Of a stretch of 64,000 nucleotides of DNA, positions 34,533-45,238 are shown one piece after another (the first letter of the stretch is position 1; each line of letters starts with the position of its first letter). The position numbers and the translations under genes were made by a program. The stretch comes from Lysobacter sp. A03. GTDB lineage: Bacteria > Pseudomonadota > Gammaproteobacteria > Xanthomonadales > Xanthomonadaceae. The notes below the pieces were generated by a model. It was given only the letters and a program-made list of their open reading frames with translations. It had not been told where the DNA came from and searched no databases. The stretch covers positions 62,001 through 126,000 of the forward strand of contig NZ_JXSS01000048.1 of assembly GCF_000855665.1 (NCBI RefSeq), in the 5' to 3' direction.

Positions 34533-36873
34533 CGCGTTGCTGCTGGGGATCGCCGCAACCACATCGCCCAAAGTGCTGGCGCGCAGTTCGGGCCTGTCGG
34601 TGATTGCGGACTCGGGCTCAGGCTTTCTGGAGACAGCCGCGGGCGAAGACCTCTATCTGGAGGTTGTGCTCAATGGCAATCCAACCGGAAAGATCGGGCA
34701 TTTCGTCCGCGACGGTGCACGCTTTCACGCCAGCGCCGAAACCCTGCGCCAGCTCGGCTTTCGCATGTCGGCGGAGACGCAGGGGCTGGTCGAGCTAACC
34801 GGCCTTCCCCGCGTGCAGGTGGATTACAACTCCGCGGCCCAGCGTCTGGATATCACCGCAACGGCGGACCTGATTGATCAGTACGCCACCGTCCTCAACG
34901 CGCGCACCAGCACCATCCCGCAACCCACGGCCTCGCCGGGCCTGCTGTTGAATTACGACCTGTACGGCACGCGCGACAACCGCAACAACACCAGTGTGTC
35001 GGCTTACACCGAGCTGCGCGCGTTCAGCTCTTGGGGTGTGCTGTCGAATACGGCCCTGTCGCGCTGGAACGATTCGAACGCGCCCGGCGCATCCAGCGAT
35101 ACGGTCCGTCTGGATACCACCTTCAGTCGCTCGTTCGTGAATCAAGCGGTGACACTTGGCCTCGGCGATCTCATCAGCGGTGGCCTGGACTGGACGCGCC
35201 CGACGCGTTTGGGCGGAATCCAGTTGCGGCGCAACTTCGCCTTGCAGCCCGAACTCATCACCTTTCCGGTGCCGGCCTTCTACGGTCAGGCCAACCTGCC
35301 CTCCACCGTTGACCTCTACATCAACGGGTTAAAGCAATACAGCAGCGACGTGCCGGCCGGGCCATTCGAGTTGAACACCGTGCCGATCGTCAATGGCAGC
35401 GGTCAGGCCCAGGTCGTGGTGACCGATGGGTTGGGACGACAGAGCACCATCGCCTTTCCGTTCTATACGACCAACCAGTTGCTCCGGAAGGGCTTGAGCG
35501 ACTATTCGGTGGAAGCCGGATTTATACGTGAGGATTACGGCGTTGACTCGTTCTCCTACGCCAGCGATCCCGCCGTCAGCGCCACCTATCGTGTCGGCGT
35601 GACCGACCGGCTGACCCTTGCCGGACATGCAGAAACGGTGTCAGGTCTGACAGCGGGCGGGGCCGGCGCGGTGATGGCAGTGGGTCAAGCCGGTGTCATC
35701 AACGCGTCTTACGCGGCCAGTCGCGATCACGGCACCAGCGGCCATCAAACCGGACTGGGCTACAACTGGCGCAACGAGCGTTTCAATTTCTCGGTCGACA
35801 CCCTGCGCACGTCCGGTGACTACCGTGACATCGCCACGCGCTACGGCCGCTCGCCGCCCAGCCGCTCCGATCGCGCGCTGCTCGGGCTGAGCCTGGGCGA
35901 GGCCGGCAGCCTCGGTGTCAACTATGTTGCCCTGGAATATCCTGGCGAACCGCGCTCGCGCTATGGCAGCGCCTACTATTCCAAACGGCTTGGCCCCCGC
36001 ACCTCGCTCAATCTCAGCGTCAACCAGAACCTGGAAGACCACGACGATCGCAGCGTGTATCTCTCCTTTTCCATGTCCCTGGACAACCGCGTCTCGGCGA
36101 GCGTGTCGGCCCAACACAGTCCCAATGGAAATCTCGCGGCGGTCGACGTCAACAAGTCGATCAACTCCGACGGCGGCTTCGGCTGGCGCCTGCGCGCGCA
36201 GGATGGTGACAACCAGAGCGGCGGCCTCGCCGAGGTGGGCTACCGCGGCCAACACTCCGACGTTCGTGCCGGCGTGCAGAGCTTCAACTCCAACACGTAT
36301 GGCTACGCGGATCTCAGCGGCGCGGTGGTGTTGATGGACAAGCAGTTTTTCGTCGCACGTCGGATCGACGATGCCTTCGCGGTGATTTCCACCGACGGTG
36401 TCGCCAATGTGCCGGTCATGCGTGAAAACCGCCCGATGGGCATCACCAACAAGCGCGGTGGCCTGCTGGTTACGTCACTCAATGCCTACCAGCGCAACAA
36501 GCTCTCAATCGACCCCATGGGTCTGCCCGCCGACGTGGACATCACGCGCGTCAATGCCGAAGTGGTGCCATCCGACCGCGCTGGCACACTGGTGCGGTTC
36601 GGCATCCAGCCGATACAGGCCGCCTCGGTGATCCTGCATGGCGCCGACGGCGAGCCCATACCGGTCGGCAGCAGCGTCACCCTGCAAGGCAGCAGCGCAC
36701 CGCCGATGGTGGTCGGCTACGACGGCATCGTCTATCTGGAAGGACTCGGTGCGAATAACGTGCTGGACGTGCAAACCGCGCAAGGCCAATGTCGCGCTCA
36801 ATTCGATTATCAGCACAAAGCGAAGGCCGTTCCCATGATCGGTCCGCTGGTCTGCAATGAGGCAACGCCATGA
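34483..36873 (+). CDS. Outer-membrane pilus usher (FimD/PapC/CsuD family)
   Basis: A 796-residue usher, near the usual 800. After a signal peptide come the N-terminal chaperone-binding domain (EDLYLEVVLNGNPTGKIGHFVRDG), the barrel with a long beta-rich centre, the plug-region segment (STVDLYINGLKQYSSDVPAGPFEL), VVVTDGLGRQSTIAFPFYT and C-terminal domains. It secretes and assembles the pilus across the outer membrane. It begins inside the chaperone gene and its stop overlaps the adhesin ATG as ATGA. Confidence 0.93.
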   Translation: MASRSTRRSLSATCLTSALLLGIAATTSPKVLARSSGLSVIADSGSGFLETAAGEDLYLEVVLNGNPTGKIGHFVRDGARFHASAETLRQLGFRMSAETQGLVELTGLPRVQVDYNSAAQRLDITATADLIDQYATVLNARTSTIPQPTASPGLLLNYDLYGTRDNRNNTSVSAYTELRAFSSWGVLSNTALSRWNDSNAPGASSDTVRLDTTFSRSFVNQAVTLGLGDLISGGLDWTRPTRLGGIQLRRNFALQPELITFPVPAFYGQANLPSTVDLYINGLKQYSSDVPAGPFELNTVPIVNGSGQAQVVVTDGLGRQSTIAFPFYTTNQLLRKGLSDYSVEAGFIREDYGVDSFSYASDPAVSATYRVGVTDRLTLAGHAETVSGLTAGGAGAVMAVGQAGVINASYAASRDHGTSGHQTGLGYNWRNERFNFSVDTLRTSGDYRDIATRYGRSPPSRSDRALLGLSLGEAGSLGVNYVALEYPGEPRSRYGSAYYSKRLGPRTSLNLSVNQNLEDHDDRSVYLSFSMSLDNRVSASVSAQHSPNGNLAAVDVNKSINSDGGFGWRLRAQDGDNQSGGLAEVGYRGQHSDVRAGVQSFNSNTYGYADLSGAVVLMDKQFFVARRIDDAFAVISTDGVANVPVMRENRPMGITNKRGGLLVTSLNAYQRNKLSIDPMGLPADVDITRVNAEVVPSDRAGTLVRFGIQPIQAASVILHGADGEPIPVGSSVTLQGSSAPPMVVGYDGIVYLEGLGANNVLDVQTAQGQCRAQFDYQHKAKAVPMIGPLVCNEATP

Positions 36874-37874
36874 ACCACACCTTGTTGCGCTGCTGCGCGC
36901 TGTTGCTGCTGTTGGGAGGTGGGGTGTTTGGGGTCAGGCCTGCGCACGCGGTCGGGATCACCTGCAAAGTCGCGTCGATGACGCCTATGTCGTTCGGAAG
37001 CGTCGATCCCCAGTCGACCCAGACCGACAGCACGGCGACACTCAGCTACACCTGTGAAAACGACGGACTCTCCGAGCGGACGGTGCGGATATGTTTCCAC
37101 ATTGGCGAACCCTACAACGGCCCAAGAAATCCACGTCAGATGGAAGATGGCTCGTCTAACAAGTTAAATTTTCAGTTATATCGGGATGCGGCCCGTTCGA
37201 TTGTATGGGGTAGCGCCTTTTCCGGCTCCGACACACCGTTGGTGGTGTCGCTCACAATGCCCGGGAGAGTGTTCCTGAGCAATCCAATCGTAATCCGTTC
37301 GGGTACCGCAACGATGTACGGGCGAGTGATGGGGGCGCAGCCAAACGTGATGCCTGGTGCTTATATGAGGATATACGCTGCGGTCGACACAGCCGTTACC
37401 TCTCGGGATCGAATCGGAGACGAGGCGCCCGCCTCGTGCGGTACTGCAGACCCAGAAACCAGGTTCCCTTTCAACGTATCGGCCAACGTAGTCAACAAAT
37501 GCACCGTTACTGCAAGCCCACTGGACTTCGGCACCAACCCTGGTTTGCTGAATACTGCGGTGAATGCCAGCACCACGCTCGCGGTGCAATGCTCCAATAC
37601 CACGCCCTACAACGTCGGTCTTGATGCTGGTCACAATGGGGGCGGTGACATCGGCGCCCGTAAGATGGTGCTGGGCGGAAATAGTGTCGGCTACCAGCTG
37701 TACCGGGATACCGGACGGACCCAAGTCTGGGGCAATACCATCGGCACCAACACGGTGGCTGGCACCGGCAACGGAAACCCCCAGAGCCTGACCGTGTACG
37801 GCACCGTGCCGCCGCAAACCACGCCGCCCGCCGGCACCTACAACGACGTAGTGATCGTGACGGTCACCTACTGA
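36870..37874 (+). CDS. Two-domain SCPU tip adhesin of the pilus
   Basis: A 334-residue exported protein with a signal peptide (LLLLLGGGVFGVRPAHA) and two spore-coat-U domains. The first (residues about 30-190, divergent) starts GITCKVASMTPMSFGSVDP. The second (about 205-334) resembles the pilin at 33262 and ends GTYNDVVIVTVTY. Two-domain subunits of this kind are tip adhesins in Csu-type pili. The stretch about 37080-37440 is visibly less GC-rich than its surroundings. Confidence 0.85.
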   Translation: MNHTLLRCCALLLLLGGGVFGVRPAHAVGITCKVASMTPMSFGSVDPQSTQTDSTATLSYTCENDGLSERTVRICFHIGEPYNGPRNPRQMEDGSSNKLNFQLYRDAARSIVWGSAFSGSDTPLVVSLTMPGRVFLSNPIVIRSGTATMYGRVMGAQPNVMPGAYMRIYAAVDTAVTSRDRIGDEAPASCGTADPETRFPFNVSANVVNKCTVTASPLDFGTNPGLLNTAVNASTTLAVQCSNTTPYNVGLDAGHNGGGDIGARKMVLGGNSVGYQLYRDTGRTQVWGNTIGTNTVAGTGNGNPQSLTVYGTVPPQTTPPAGTYNDVVIVTVTY

Positions 37875-38032
37875 CGGCGCTGTGCCCGGCCCCGTCGCAC
37901 CGCCGGCGCCAAACCGCTACAGTACGGGGATGACTCCAAGGGCGAACCTGCATTTCCGCAATGCCGACACCGGTTGGCGATGGTGGCTTGTCGCCGTCGC
38001 TCCCGCCCCGTCGCATCTCCAGGAAATGCCGC

Positions 38033-39553
38033 ATGTCCACGCCAGACAGTCCGCAGTACCAGCAGTACCAACAGCACGTCGCTGACGGCCACACCCGCAT
38101 CCCGGTGGTGCGCGAGGTGTTGTCGGACCTGGACACGCCGCTTTCGGTCTACCTGAAGCTCGCCGACGGGCCGCACACCTATCTGTTTGAGTCTGTCGAA
38201 GGCGGCGAGCGCTTCGGGCGCTACTCGATCATCGGCCTGCCGGCGCGGCGCGTGTACGCCTTTGCCGGCAACACCCTGTACGTCACCGAGCACGGCGAGC
38301 TGGTCGAAGCGCGTGAGGTCGCCGACCCGTTTGCCGAGGTGGAGCGGCTGCGCTCGCAGCACTCGGTGCCGCGGATCGACGGCCTGCCCGGATTCACCGG
38401 CGGACTGGTCGGCTGGTTCGGTTTCGAGTGCATCCAGTACATCGAGCCGCGCCTGGCGGGTCCGGGGCCGGGCGGGCAGTTGAAGTCCGATGAACTGGGC
38501 ACTCCCGATATCCTGCTGATGCTCAGCGAGGAGGTTGCCGTGTTCGACAACCTCAAGGGCCGGCTGTACCTGATCGTCCACGCCGATCCGGACGAACCCC
38601 AGGCGTGGGCGCGCGCCAACCGGCGCCTGGACCAGCTGGTCCACCGCTTGCGCAACAGCGGTACCGCGTATCCGGAGACGCTGGATTCGTACGGTCTGGA
38701 TGAGGCCGATTTCATCTCCGGGTTCACCCGCGAGGGCTTCATGAAGGCCGTCGAACAGTCCCAGCAGTACATCCGCGACGGCGACATCTTCCAGGTCGTG
38801 CTGAGTCAGCGACTGAGCATCCCATTCAAGGCCCGGCCGGTGGATGTCTACCGCGCCCTGCGCGCGCTCAACCCTTCGCCGTACATGTACTTCCTCGATG
38901 TCGGCGACATGCAGGTGGTCGGCTCCTCGCCGGAGATCCTGGTCCGCCTGCAGTTCGACGAGGCCGGGCAGGGCATGGTGACGGTGCGTCCCATCGCCGG
39001 CACCCGCCCGCGCGGCGCGACCCAGGCCGAGGACGAGGCGCTGGAGGCCGAGCTGCTGGCCGACCCCAAGGAGCGCGCCGAGCACCTGATGCTGATCGAC
39101 CTGGGCCGCAACGATGTCGGCCGGGTCAGCCAGCCAGGCACGGTCGAGGTGGGCGAGCAGTTCGTGATCGAGCGCTACAGCCACGTGATGCACATCGTCA
39201 GCGAGGTGACGGGCACGCTGAAGCCGGGCCTGTCCTATGCCGATGTGCTGCGCGCCACGTTCCCGGCCGGCACCGTCAGCGGCGCCCCCAAGATCCGCGC
39301 GCTTGAAGTGATCCGCGAGCTGGAGCCGGTCAAGCGCAACGTCTACGCCGGCTCGATCGGTTACCTGGGCTGGCACGGCGATGCCGACACCGCCATCGCG
39401 ATCCGCACCGCGGTGATCCAGGACGGCCGCCTGCACGTGCAGGCCGGCGCCGGCATCGTCCACGACTCGGACCCGCAAAAGGAATGGGAAGAGACCATGA
39501 GCAAGGGTCGGGCGCTGTTCCGCGCGGTCGCCGAAGCGGCAAGGGGGCTGTGA
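38033..39553 (+). CDS. trpE: Anthranilate synthase component I (TrpE)
   Basis: A 506-residue enzyme making anthranilate from chorismate. The conserved catalytic region is intact: [35 protein letters not shown] and [18 protein letters not shown]. The tryptophan-feedback element near the N-terminus ([18 protein letters not shown]) is present. I chose the ATG at 38033, which follows AGGA by eight bases; the upstream frame is spurious. trpG follows after one base. Confidence 0.96.
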   Translation: MSTPDSPQYQQYQQHVADGHTRIPVVREVLSDLDTPLSVYLKLADGPHTYLFESVEGGERFGRYSIIGLPARRVYAFAGNTLYVTEHGELVEAREVADPFAEVERLRSQHSVPRIDGLPGFTGGLVGWFGFECIQYIEPRLAGPGPGGQLKSDELGTPDILLMLSEEVAVFDNLKGRLYLIVHADPDEPQAWARANRRLDQLVHRLRNSGTAYPETLDSYGLDEADFISGFTREGFMKAVEQSQQYIRDGDIFQVVLSQRLSIPFKARPVDVYRALRALNPSPYMYFLDVGDMQVVGSSPEILVRLQFDEAGQGMVTVRPIAGTRPRGATQAEDEALEAELLADPKERAEHLMLIDLGRNDVGRVSQPGTVEVGEQFVIERYSHVMHIVSEVTGTLKPGLSYADVLRATFPAGTVSGAPKIRALEVIRELEPVKRNVYAGSIGYLGWHGDADTAIAIRTAVIQDGRLHVQAGAGIVHDSDPQKEWEETMSKGRALFRAVAEAARGL

Positions 39554-39554
39554 C

Positions 39555-40133
39555 GTGCTGCTGATGATCGACAACTACGACAGCTTCACCTGGAACCTCG
39601 TCCAGTACCTGCAGGTGTTGGGCGCGGAGGTGAAGGTGATCCGCAACGACGAGCTGTCGGTCGCCCAGATCGAGGCGCTGGCGCCGGAGCGGATCGTGAT
39701 CTCGCCCGGTCCGTGCACCCCCGACGAGGCCGGCGTGTCGTTGGATGTCATCCGCCAGCTGGGTCCGCGCACGCCACTGCTGGGCGTCTGCCTGGGCCAC
39801 CAGGGCATCGGCCAGGTCTACGGCGGTCATGTCGTGCGCGCCGGCCGGATCATGCACGGCAAGACCTCGCCGATCCGCCACCACGGCAGCGGCGTGTTCG
39901 CCGGGCTGCCGGACGGCTACACCGCCACGCGCTACCACTCGCTGGTGGTCGACAAGACCTCGATTCCGGACTGTCTGGAAGTCACTGCGTGGACCGAGAA
40001 TGAGGACGGCTCGATCGAGGAAGTCATGGGCCTGCGCCACCGCGTCCATCCAGTGGAAGGCGTGCAGTTCCATCCCGAGTCGATCCTGACCGAGCACGGC
40101 CATGCCCTGCTGAAGAATTTCCTCGACGGCTGA
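39555..40133 (+). CDS. trpG: Anthranilate synthase component II, glutamine amidotransferase (TrpG)
   Basis: A 192-residue class-I glutamine amidotransferase. The triad is visible: the nucleophile Cys in [17 protein letters not shown] near residue 79, and the His/Glu pair in [16 protein letters not shown]. The oxyanion element [12 protein letters not shown] precedes it. It starts with GTG one base after trpE; a C-terminal phosphoribosyltransferase fusion is absent, so trpD is a separate gene. Confidence 0.95.
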   Translation: MLLMIDNYDSFTWNLVQYLQVLGAEVKVIRNDELSVAQIEALAPERIVISPGPCTPDEAGVSLDVIRQLGPRTPLLGVCLGHQGIGQVYGGHVVRAGRIMHGKTSPIRHHGSGVFAGLPDGYTATRYHSLVVDKTSIPDCLEVTAWTENEDGSIEEVMGLRHRVHPVEGVQFHPESILTEHGHALLKNFLDG

Positions 40134-40165
40134 GGCCGCGTCCATCTCAACAACACGAGCCCGCA

Positions 40166-41200
40166 ATGCCCATCACCCCGCAAGAAGCCCTGCAGCGCAC
40201 GATCGAACACCGCGAGATCTTCCATGACGAGATGGTCGAGCTGATGCGCATGATCATGCGCGGTGAAGTCAGCCCGCTGATGACCGCGGCGATCATGACC
40301 GGCCTGCGGGTGAAGAAGGAAACCGTTGGCGAGATCGCCGGCGCGGCGCAGGTGATGCGCGAGTTCGCGGTTCCCGTCGAGGTCGCCGACCGCAGCCATC
40401 TGGTCGATATCGTCGGCACCGGTGGCGATGGCGCCAACACCTTCAATATCTCCACGGCGAGCATCTTCGTCATTGCCGCGGCCGGCGGCCGGGTCGCCAA
40501 GCACGGCGGACGCAGCGTGTCGTCCAAGTCGGGCAGCGCCGACGCGCTGGAGGCGCTGGGCGCCGCGATCGAGCTGACGCCTGCGCAGGTCGCGCAGTGC
40601 ATCGCCGACACCGGCATCGGCTTCATGTATGCGCCGATGCACCACCCGGCGATGAAAGTCGTGGCGCCGGTACGCCGCGAGATGGGTGTGCGCACCCTGT
40701 TCAACATCCTCGGCCCGCTGACCAACCCGGCCAGTGCGCCGAACATCCTGATGGGCGTCTTCCACGAGGACCTGGTCGGCATCCAGATCCGCGTGCTGCA
40801 GAAGATGGGCGCCCAGCGGGCGCTGGTGGTCTGGGGCCGCGACGGCATGGATGAGCTGTCGCTGGGCGCCGGCTCGCTGGTCGGCGAGCTGCGCGACGGC
40901 AAGGTACGCGAGTACGAGCTGCATCCGGAGGATTTCGGCATCGCGATGTCGGCCAGCCGGAACCTGCGGGTGGACAGCCCAGAGGCTTCGATCGCCATGC
41001 TCACCGAGGTGCTCGACAACCGGCCCGGCCCGGCGCTGGACATCGTCGCCCTCAACGCGGGCGCGGCGCTGTACGTGGCAGGCGTCGCCGAAACGATCGC
41101 CGCAGGCGTGCAACTGGCGCGCGGAGTACTCGCCTCCGGCGCGGCCCGTCGCAAGCTCGACGAGTTCGTGGCGGCCAGCTGCGCGCTGTCGGTCCGCTGA
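40166..41200 (+). CDS. trpD: Anthranilate phosphoribosyltransferase (TrpD)
   Basis: A 344-residue enzyme. The PRPP-binding GTGGD motif is in [17 protein letters not shown] near residue 80 with the [21 protein letters not shown] anthranilate region, and later YAPMHHPAM and [12 protein letters not shown]. It transfers phosphoribosyl to anthranilate in tryptophan synthesis. It lies 32 bases after trpG in the same operon. Confidence 0.96.
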   Translation: MPITPQEALQRTIEHREIFHDEMVELMRMIMRGEVSPLMTAAIMTGLRVKKETVGEIAGAAQVMREFAVPVEVADRSHLVDIVGTGGDGANTFNISTASIFVIAAAGGRVAKHGGRSVSSKSGSADALEALGAAIELTPAQVAQCIADTGIGFMYAPMHHPAMKVVAPVRREMGVRTLFNILGPLTNPASAPNILMGVFHEDLVGIQIRVLQKMGAQRALVVWGRDGMDELSLGAGSLVGELRDGKVREYELHPEDFGIAMSASRNLRVDSPEASIAMLTEVLDNRPGPALDIVALNAGAALYVAGVAETIAAGVQLARGVLASGAARRKLDEFVAASCALSVR

Positions 41201-41326
41201 GCTTCCCACTCCCGGCCTTTCGGCCCGCGCGCGCCGCAGCGGCCGCTGTTACTTCCCCCGCAAGCCTTTCAACGCAAATTCGCCCGTCCAGATTCGTTGC
41301 CACAGTTCCGGAGTCCACTGCACGTC

Positions 41327-42118
41327 ATGAGCGACATCCTCGACACCATCCTCGCCCGCAAGCACGAGGAGATTGCCCAGCGCAGCCAGATCCGCACCCT
41401 GGACAGCGTCCGCGCGCGAGCCCATTCGCAGCCGCCCACGCGCGGTTTTGTGGACGCGCTGAAGCAGCGGCACCTGGCCGGCGAGGCGGCGGTGATCGCC
41501 GAGATCAAGAAGGCCAGTCCGTCCAAGGGTCTGATCCGCAAGGACTTTGATCCGGCCGCCATCGCCCGCAGCTACGAGGCCGGCGGCGCGGCCTGCCTGT
41601 CGGTGCTGACCGACGTGGACTTCTTCCAGGGCAGCAACCGCTACCTGGGCGAGGCGCGTTCGGCGTGTTCGCTGCCGGCGCTGCGCAAGGATTTCATCGT
41701 TGATCCGTACCAGGTCTACGAGGCTCGGATGATCGGCGCCGACTGCATCCTGCTGATTGTCGCGGCGTTGGAGGACGGTCCGATGATCGAGATGGCCAAC
41801 CTGGCCCACGAGCTGGGCATGGACGTCCTGATGGAGGTCCATGACATCGACGAGCTGGAGCGCGCACTGCAGACCGACTGCGAACTGGTCGGCATCAACA
41901 ACCGCAACCTGCGCACCTTCGAGGTCTCGCTGGAGACCAGCATCGAGTTGAAGGCCGCGGTGCCGCCGGACCGCATCACGATCACTGAAAGCGGCATCGC
42001 GACGCGGGACGATGTCGCGAAAATGCGCGGCGCCGGCATCGACACCTTCCTGATCGGCGAGAGTTTCATGCGCGAGGCGGACCCGGGCGCAGCGTTGCGG
42101 CGGATGTTTCAGAGGTGA
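41327..42118 (+). CDS. trpC: Indole-3-glycerol phosphate synthase (TrpC)
   Basis: A 263-residue TIM-barrel enzyme. The catalytic Lys/Glu elements are present: [47 protein letters not shown] and [12 protein letters not shown]. It closes the indole ring in tryptophan synthesis and is not fused to TrpF. The ATG at 41327 begins the conserved [12 protein letters not shown]; a longer TTG frame is possible. The gap of 126 bases from trpD contains no recognised signal. The stop overlaps the HAD gene as GTGA. Confidence 0.95.
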   Translation: MSDILDTILARKHEEIAQRSQIRTLDSVRARAHSQPPTRGFVDALKQRHLAGEAAVIAEIKKASPSKGLIRKDFDPAAIARSYEAGGAACLSVLTDVDFFQGSNRYLGEARSACSLPALRKDFIVDPYQVYEARMIGADCILLIVAALEDGPMIEMANLAHELGMDVLMEVHDIDELERALQTDCELVGINNRNLRTFEVSLETSIELKAAVPPDRITITESGIATRDDVAKMRGAGIDTFLIGESFMREADPGAALRRMFQR

Positions 42119-42873
42119 GCCGCGCCGTTCCGCCGCTCGCAGGCGCGACGCCGTCGCTGGTCGTGTTCGACTTCGATCACACCCTGTACGACGGCGATTC
42201 GGGCAGCCACCTGTTTGCCTGGATGATCCGGCGACGCTGGTGGCGAATAGCGCTGGCGCTCCTGCTGGCGCCGATGTTCGGGCCGATGGTCGCGTTCCAG
42301 CCGACCCGGCGCGTCGGAATCTCCGGGTTCGTCTGGGCCGGCACCGTGGGTCTGCACGGTCCGCGGGAACTGGATTCACTGATCGACCGCTACGTCGACC
42401 TGCATGCCGGGCAGATCCGCTCGCGCCTGCTGCCGGTCGCGCTGGAGGTGTTCCACCAGCACCGCCGCGCTGGCGACCAGGTCGTGGTGGCGACCGGTGC
42501 GCCGCCCGAACTGGCACGCGCGATCCTGGCCTTCGTCGCGCACGAGGACGTGCCCGTGGTGGGGACGCTGGTCGGGCCGCGCCTTGGCGGGCTGGGGGCG
42601 GCGCGCCACTGCCACTTCCAGATGAAGATGACGATGTTGCGCGAGGCCGGCTTCACCGCGCCTGTGGCGGTGGCCTACTCGGACAGCAGCGCCGACCTGC
42701 CGTTGCTGCTGGCGGCGGAGCGACCGGTCGTGGTCAACCCAAAGCAGGCCAATGTCGCGATGTTCCGCAAGGTGCTGCCGCCGGGCACGCCGATCCTCAA
42801 CTGGGGTTGCCCGGGGCGCGCCGGCGAACCGGTGCCCGGGGCCGTCGGTAACGCGCCTCAGCGCGTGCCGTAG
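42115..42873 (+). CDS. HAD-IB family hydrolase (SerB/CicA-like phosphatase)
   Basis: A 252-residue HAD phosphatase. Motif I is [15 protein letters not shown] near residue 17, motif II includes [11 protein letters not shown], and motif III/IV is [12 protein letters not shown] basic and hydrophobic insertion follows motif I. This HAD-IB group includes small phosphatases acting on phosphoserine-like or lipid phosphates; the substrate here is unknown. It starts with GTG overlapping the trpC stop. Its 3' end overlaps that of the convergent clp gene by 16 bases. Confidence 0.85.
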   Translation: MSRAVPPLAGATPSLVVFDFDHTLYDGDSGSHLFAWMIRRRWWRIALALLLAPMFGPMVAFQPTRRVGISGFVWAGTVGLHGPRELDSLIDRYVDLHAGQIRSRLLPVALEVFHQHRRAGDQVVVATGAPPELARAILAFVAHEDVPVVGTLVGPRLGGLGAARHCHFQMKMTMLREAGFTAPVAVAYSDSSADLPLLLAAERPVVVNPKQANVAMFRKVLPPGTPILNWGCPGRAGEPVPGAVGNAPQRVP

Positions 42874-43610
42874 AGCACGATGGTCTTGCCGCGCGCGTGC
42901 AGCTTGCCGTCGGCCTCCAGCTTCTTCAGGACCCGTCCGGCCATCTCGCGCGAGCAGCCGACCAGCCGCGACAGCTCCTGGCGCGAAACCCGCAACTGGG
43001 TGCCGTCGGGGTGGCTCATCGCTTCGGGTTCGCGCGCCAGGTCGTGCAGCGCGCGGACGATGCGGTCGGTGACGTCCAGAAACGCCAGCCGGCCGGCCTT
43101 GCGGCTGGTGTCGAGCAGGCGCTGTGAGATCTGCGAGGCAATCGAATACAGCAGCTTGGGCGCGTCGTCGGCCAGACGCGTCAGCATCAGGTCGTAGAGC
43201 CGCTCGTGGCCGATTTCGGCCAACTCGCAGGGTGTCCGGGTGCGCAGGATCACCTCGCGCTGGTCGCTTTCCACGAACAGGCCAAGTTCGCCGACGAACT
43301 CGCCGGGGCCGAAATAGCCCAGCACCAGCTCGCGGTCCTCGTCCTCCTCGGCGATGATGCTGACCGATCCGGAAATGATGTAATAAAGCGTGCTGGCGGG
43401 ATCCCCGGGCCGAAACACGTCCGTCCGCGTCGGGTAGCGACGACGGTGGCAGTGGGCCAGGAAGCGTTCGATTGTGGGGCCGTCAGGCGTCAGGGGGCTG
43501 TTGGATTTGCGCAAAGCAGTCAATTGATCCACCGGGATGGCGTCGTGTAGGAAAAAATCGGATTCAGCCAGCTTAGGGTGAATGGGCGCTGAGTGGCAAA
43601 CTTTGCCCAT
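42858..43610 (-). CDS. clp: CRP-like transcription regulator Clp
   Basis: About 250 residues, very similar in sequence to the Xanthomonas Clp family: TIERFLAHCHRRRYPTRTDVF, YYIISGSVSIIAEEDEDREL, AFLDVTDRIVRALHDL and the helix-turn-helix VSRQELSRLVGCSREMAGRVLKKL. In Xanthomonas, Clp is a global regulator inhibited by c-di-GMP rather than activated by cAMP, controlling secreted enzymes and motility; the same role here is inferred. The start is uncertain: ATG 43610 and GTG 43619 precede a poorly conserved N-terminus, and a GTG further in (about 43534) would also give a family-like length. Confidence 0.93.
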   Translation of the reverse strand: MGKVCHSAPIHPKLAESDFFLHDAIPVDQLTALRKSNSPLTPDGPTIERFLAHCHRRRYPTRTDVFRPGDPASTLYYIISGSVSIIAEEDEDRELVLGYFGPGEFVGELGLFVESDQREVILRTRTPCELAEIGHERLYDLMLTRLADDAPKLLYSIASQISQRLLDTSRKAGRLAFLDVTDRIVRALHDLAREPEAMSHPDGTQLRVSRQELSRLVGCSREMAGRVLKKLEADGKLHARGKTIVLYGTR

Positions 43611-43708
43611 CTGGGGCACTTCCGGTGAACCGTCGCTGGACGCGCGTTTTCAACCCGCGGCCAATTGCCGCATAATCCCGCCTCTTGTCATTGTCCGGAT
43701 AAAGCCTA

Positions 43709-44500
43709 GTGGTCAAGCCGTTGCCGCGTCTGAGGTTGCAGGGTTTCAACAACCTGACCAAAGCGCTCTCGTTCAACATCTACGATGTCAGTTTTGCCTA
43801 CTCCGAAGAGGAGCGGCAGCGCTACATCGAGTACATCGACGAGGAATACAACGCCGATCGCTTGACCCAGATCCTGACGGATGTGGCGGACATCATCGGC
43901 GCCAACATCCTCAACATCGCCCGCCAGGACTACGATCCTCAGGGCGCGTCGGTGACGATCCTGATCTCCGAGGAGCCGGTGATCGACAAGTCCGATGCCA
44001 AGGGCGTGATCTCCGAGGCGGTGGTCGCGCACATGGACAAGTCGCACATCACCGTGCACACCTATCCGGAAACGCACCCCGACAGCGGCATCGCGACCTT
44101 CCGCGCCGACATCGACGTGGCGACCTGCGGGGTGATCTCGCCGCTGAAGGCGCTCAACTACCTGATCGAGACGCTCGAGTCCGACATCGTGGTCATGGAT
44201 TACCGCGTGCGCGGCTTTACCCGCGACGTGAAGGGCAAAAAGCACTACATCGACCACCGGATCAACTCGATCCAGGACTACCTGGCCAAGAACATCAAGT
44301 CGCGCTACGAGATGCTCGACGTCAATGTCTACCAGGAAAACATCTTCCACACCAAGATGCACCTGAAGGACTTCGACCTGGACCAGTACCTGTTCGAGGA
44401 GAAGGCGCGCAACCTGTCGTTCAAGGAGCGCATGAAGATCGAGGCGCGGCTGAAGCGCGAGATCGAAGAGCTCTACCACGGGCGCAACCTGGTCGACTGA
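43709..44500 (+). CDS. speD: S-adenosylmethionine decarboxylase proenzyme (SpeD)
   Basis: A 263-residue class-1A SpeD like that of E. coli (264). The self-cleavage serine that becomes the pyruvoyl group is in [16 protein letters not shown] near residue 112, followed by ADIDVATCG. It makes the aminopropyl donor for spermidine. The start codon is GTG, and a CATAAT element at 43671 may be the -10 box. Divergent from clp. Confidence 0.95.
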   Translation: MVKPLPRLRLQGFNNLTKALSFNIYDVSFAYSEEERQRYIEYIDEEYNADRLTQILTDVADIIGANILNIARQDYDPQGASVTILISEEPVIDKSDAKGVISEAVVAHMDKSHITVHTYPETHPDSGIATFRADIDVATCGVISPLKALNYLIETLESDIVVMDYRVRGFTRDVKGKKHYIDHRINSIQDYLAKNIKSRYEMLDVNVYQENIFHTKMHLKDFDLDQYLFEEKARNLSFKERMKIEARLKREIEELYHGRNLVD

Positions 44501-44531
44501 TCGGCAGGCCCGTACATGGGCAGCAACGCGA

Positions 44532-44553
44532 AAGGCCGGCAATTGCCGGCCTT
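44532..44553. terminator. Bidirectional hairpin between speD and coq7
   Basis: Perfect palindrome AAGGCCGGC-AATT-GCCGGCCTT, extended by imperfect GCAACGC/GCGTTGTTGC outer arms. It lies between the convergent speD and coq7; the T-run is weak on both strands. Confidence 0.7.
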
Positions 44554-44584
44554 CTTGCGTTGTTGCGAAGTCGTTTTTTTCCGA

Positions 44585-45229
44585 TCAGACGCGGTAGGCG
44601 ATGGCCTTCATCACCCGCGAGGCAGCCGACATGATGGACGGCACCGGCGGTGGCAGGATGCGCGCGCCAGCGGCCTCGGCATTGTCCGCATGCCTTGCCT
44701 CGTCGACCTTCATCACCTCCAGGATCGCCCGGCTGCGGGCATCGGCCGGCGGCAGCGATGCCAGGTTCTCGTCGATATGCGCCTCGACCTGACGCTCGGT
44801 CTCCACCACGAAACCAAGGTTCCAGCCGTCGCCGCGCAGCCCGGCCAGCACGCCGATTGCAAAGCTGCTGCCGTACCAAAGCGGGTTTAGCAGGCTGGGG
44901 CGGTCGTTCAGCTCGCCCAAGCGGTCGGCGCACCAGGCCAGGTGGTCGGTCTCTTCCTGCGCGGCCTCCAGCAGGTGGGCCCGGGTCGAAGGATCGCGCG
45001 CCACTGCCGCCTGACCGCAGTACAGCGCCTGCGCGCAGACCTCGCCGACGTGGTTGACGCGCATGAGGCCGGCGGCGTGGCGCCGCTCGCTTTCCTCCAA
45101 CACGACGTCCGGCCGGTCAGCGGCCGGGTTGGGGCGCATGGCGGCAGGGGAGCCCAGAACGGTTTCCAGCGCACGCTGGGCATCGTCGAGGACGCGGTCG
45201 ATCCGGCTGAGGCGGCGGGTGCTTTCCAT
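44585..45229 (-). CDS. coq7: 3-demethoxyubiquinol 3-hydroxylase Coq7 (UbiF-type di-iron enzyme)
   Basis: A 214-residue di-iron carboxylate hydroxylase of the Coq7 family, acting in ubiquinone synthesis. The iron ligands occur in the expected pattern: [15 protein letters not shown] (Glu/His), [19 protein letters not shown] and [12 protein letters not shown] (EXXH). It replaces UbiF in many gamma- and betaproteobacteria. The start is ATG 45229; convergent with speD and divergently placed to nothing else, with glcF ten bases upstream on the same strand. Confidence 0.94.
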   Translation of the reverse strand: MESTRRLSRIDRVLDDAQRALETVLGSPAAMRPNPAADRPDVVLEESERRHAAGLMRVNHVGEVCAQALYCGQAAVARDPSTRAHLLEAAQEETDHLAWCADRLGELNDRPSLLNPLWYGSSFAIGVLAGLRGDGWNLGFVVETERQVEAHIDENLASLPPADARSRAILEVMKVDEARHADNAEAAGARILPPPVPSIMSAASRVMKAIAYRV

Positions 45230-45238
45230 GTCGCCAGT

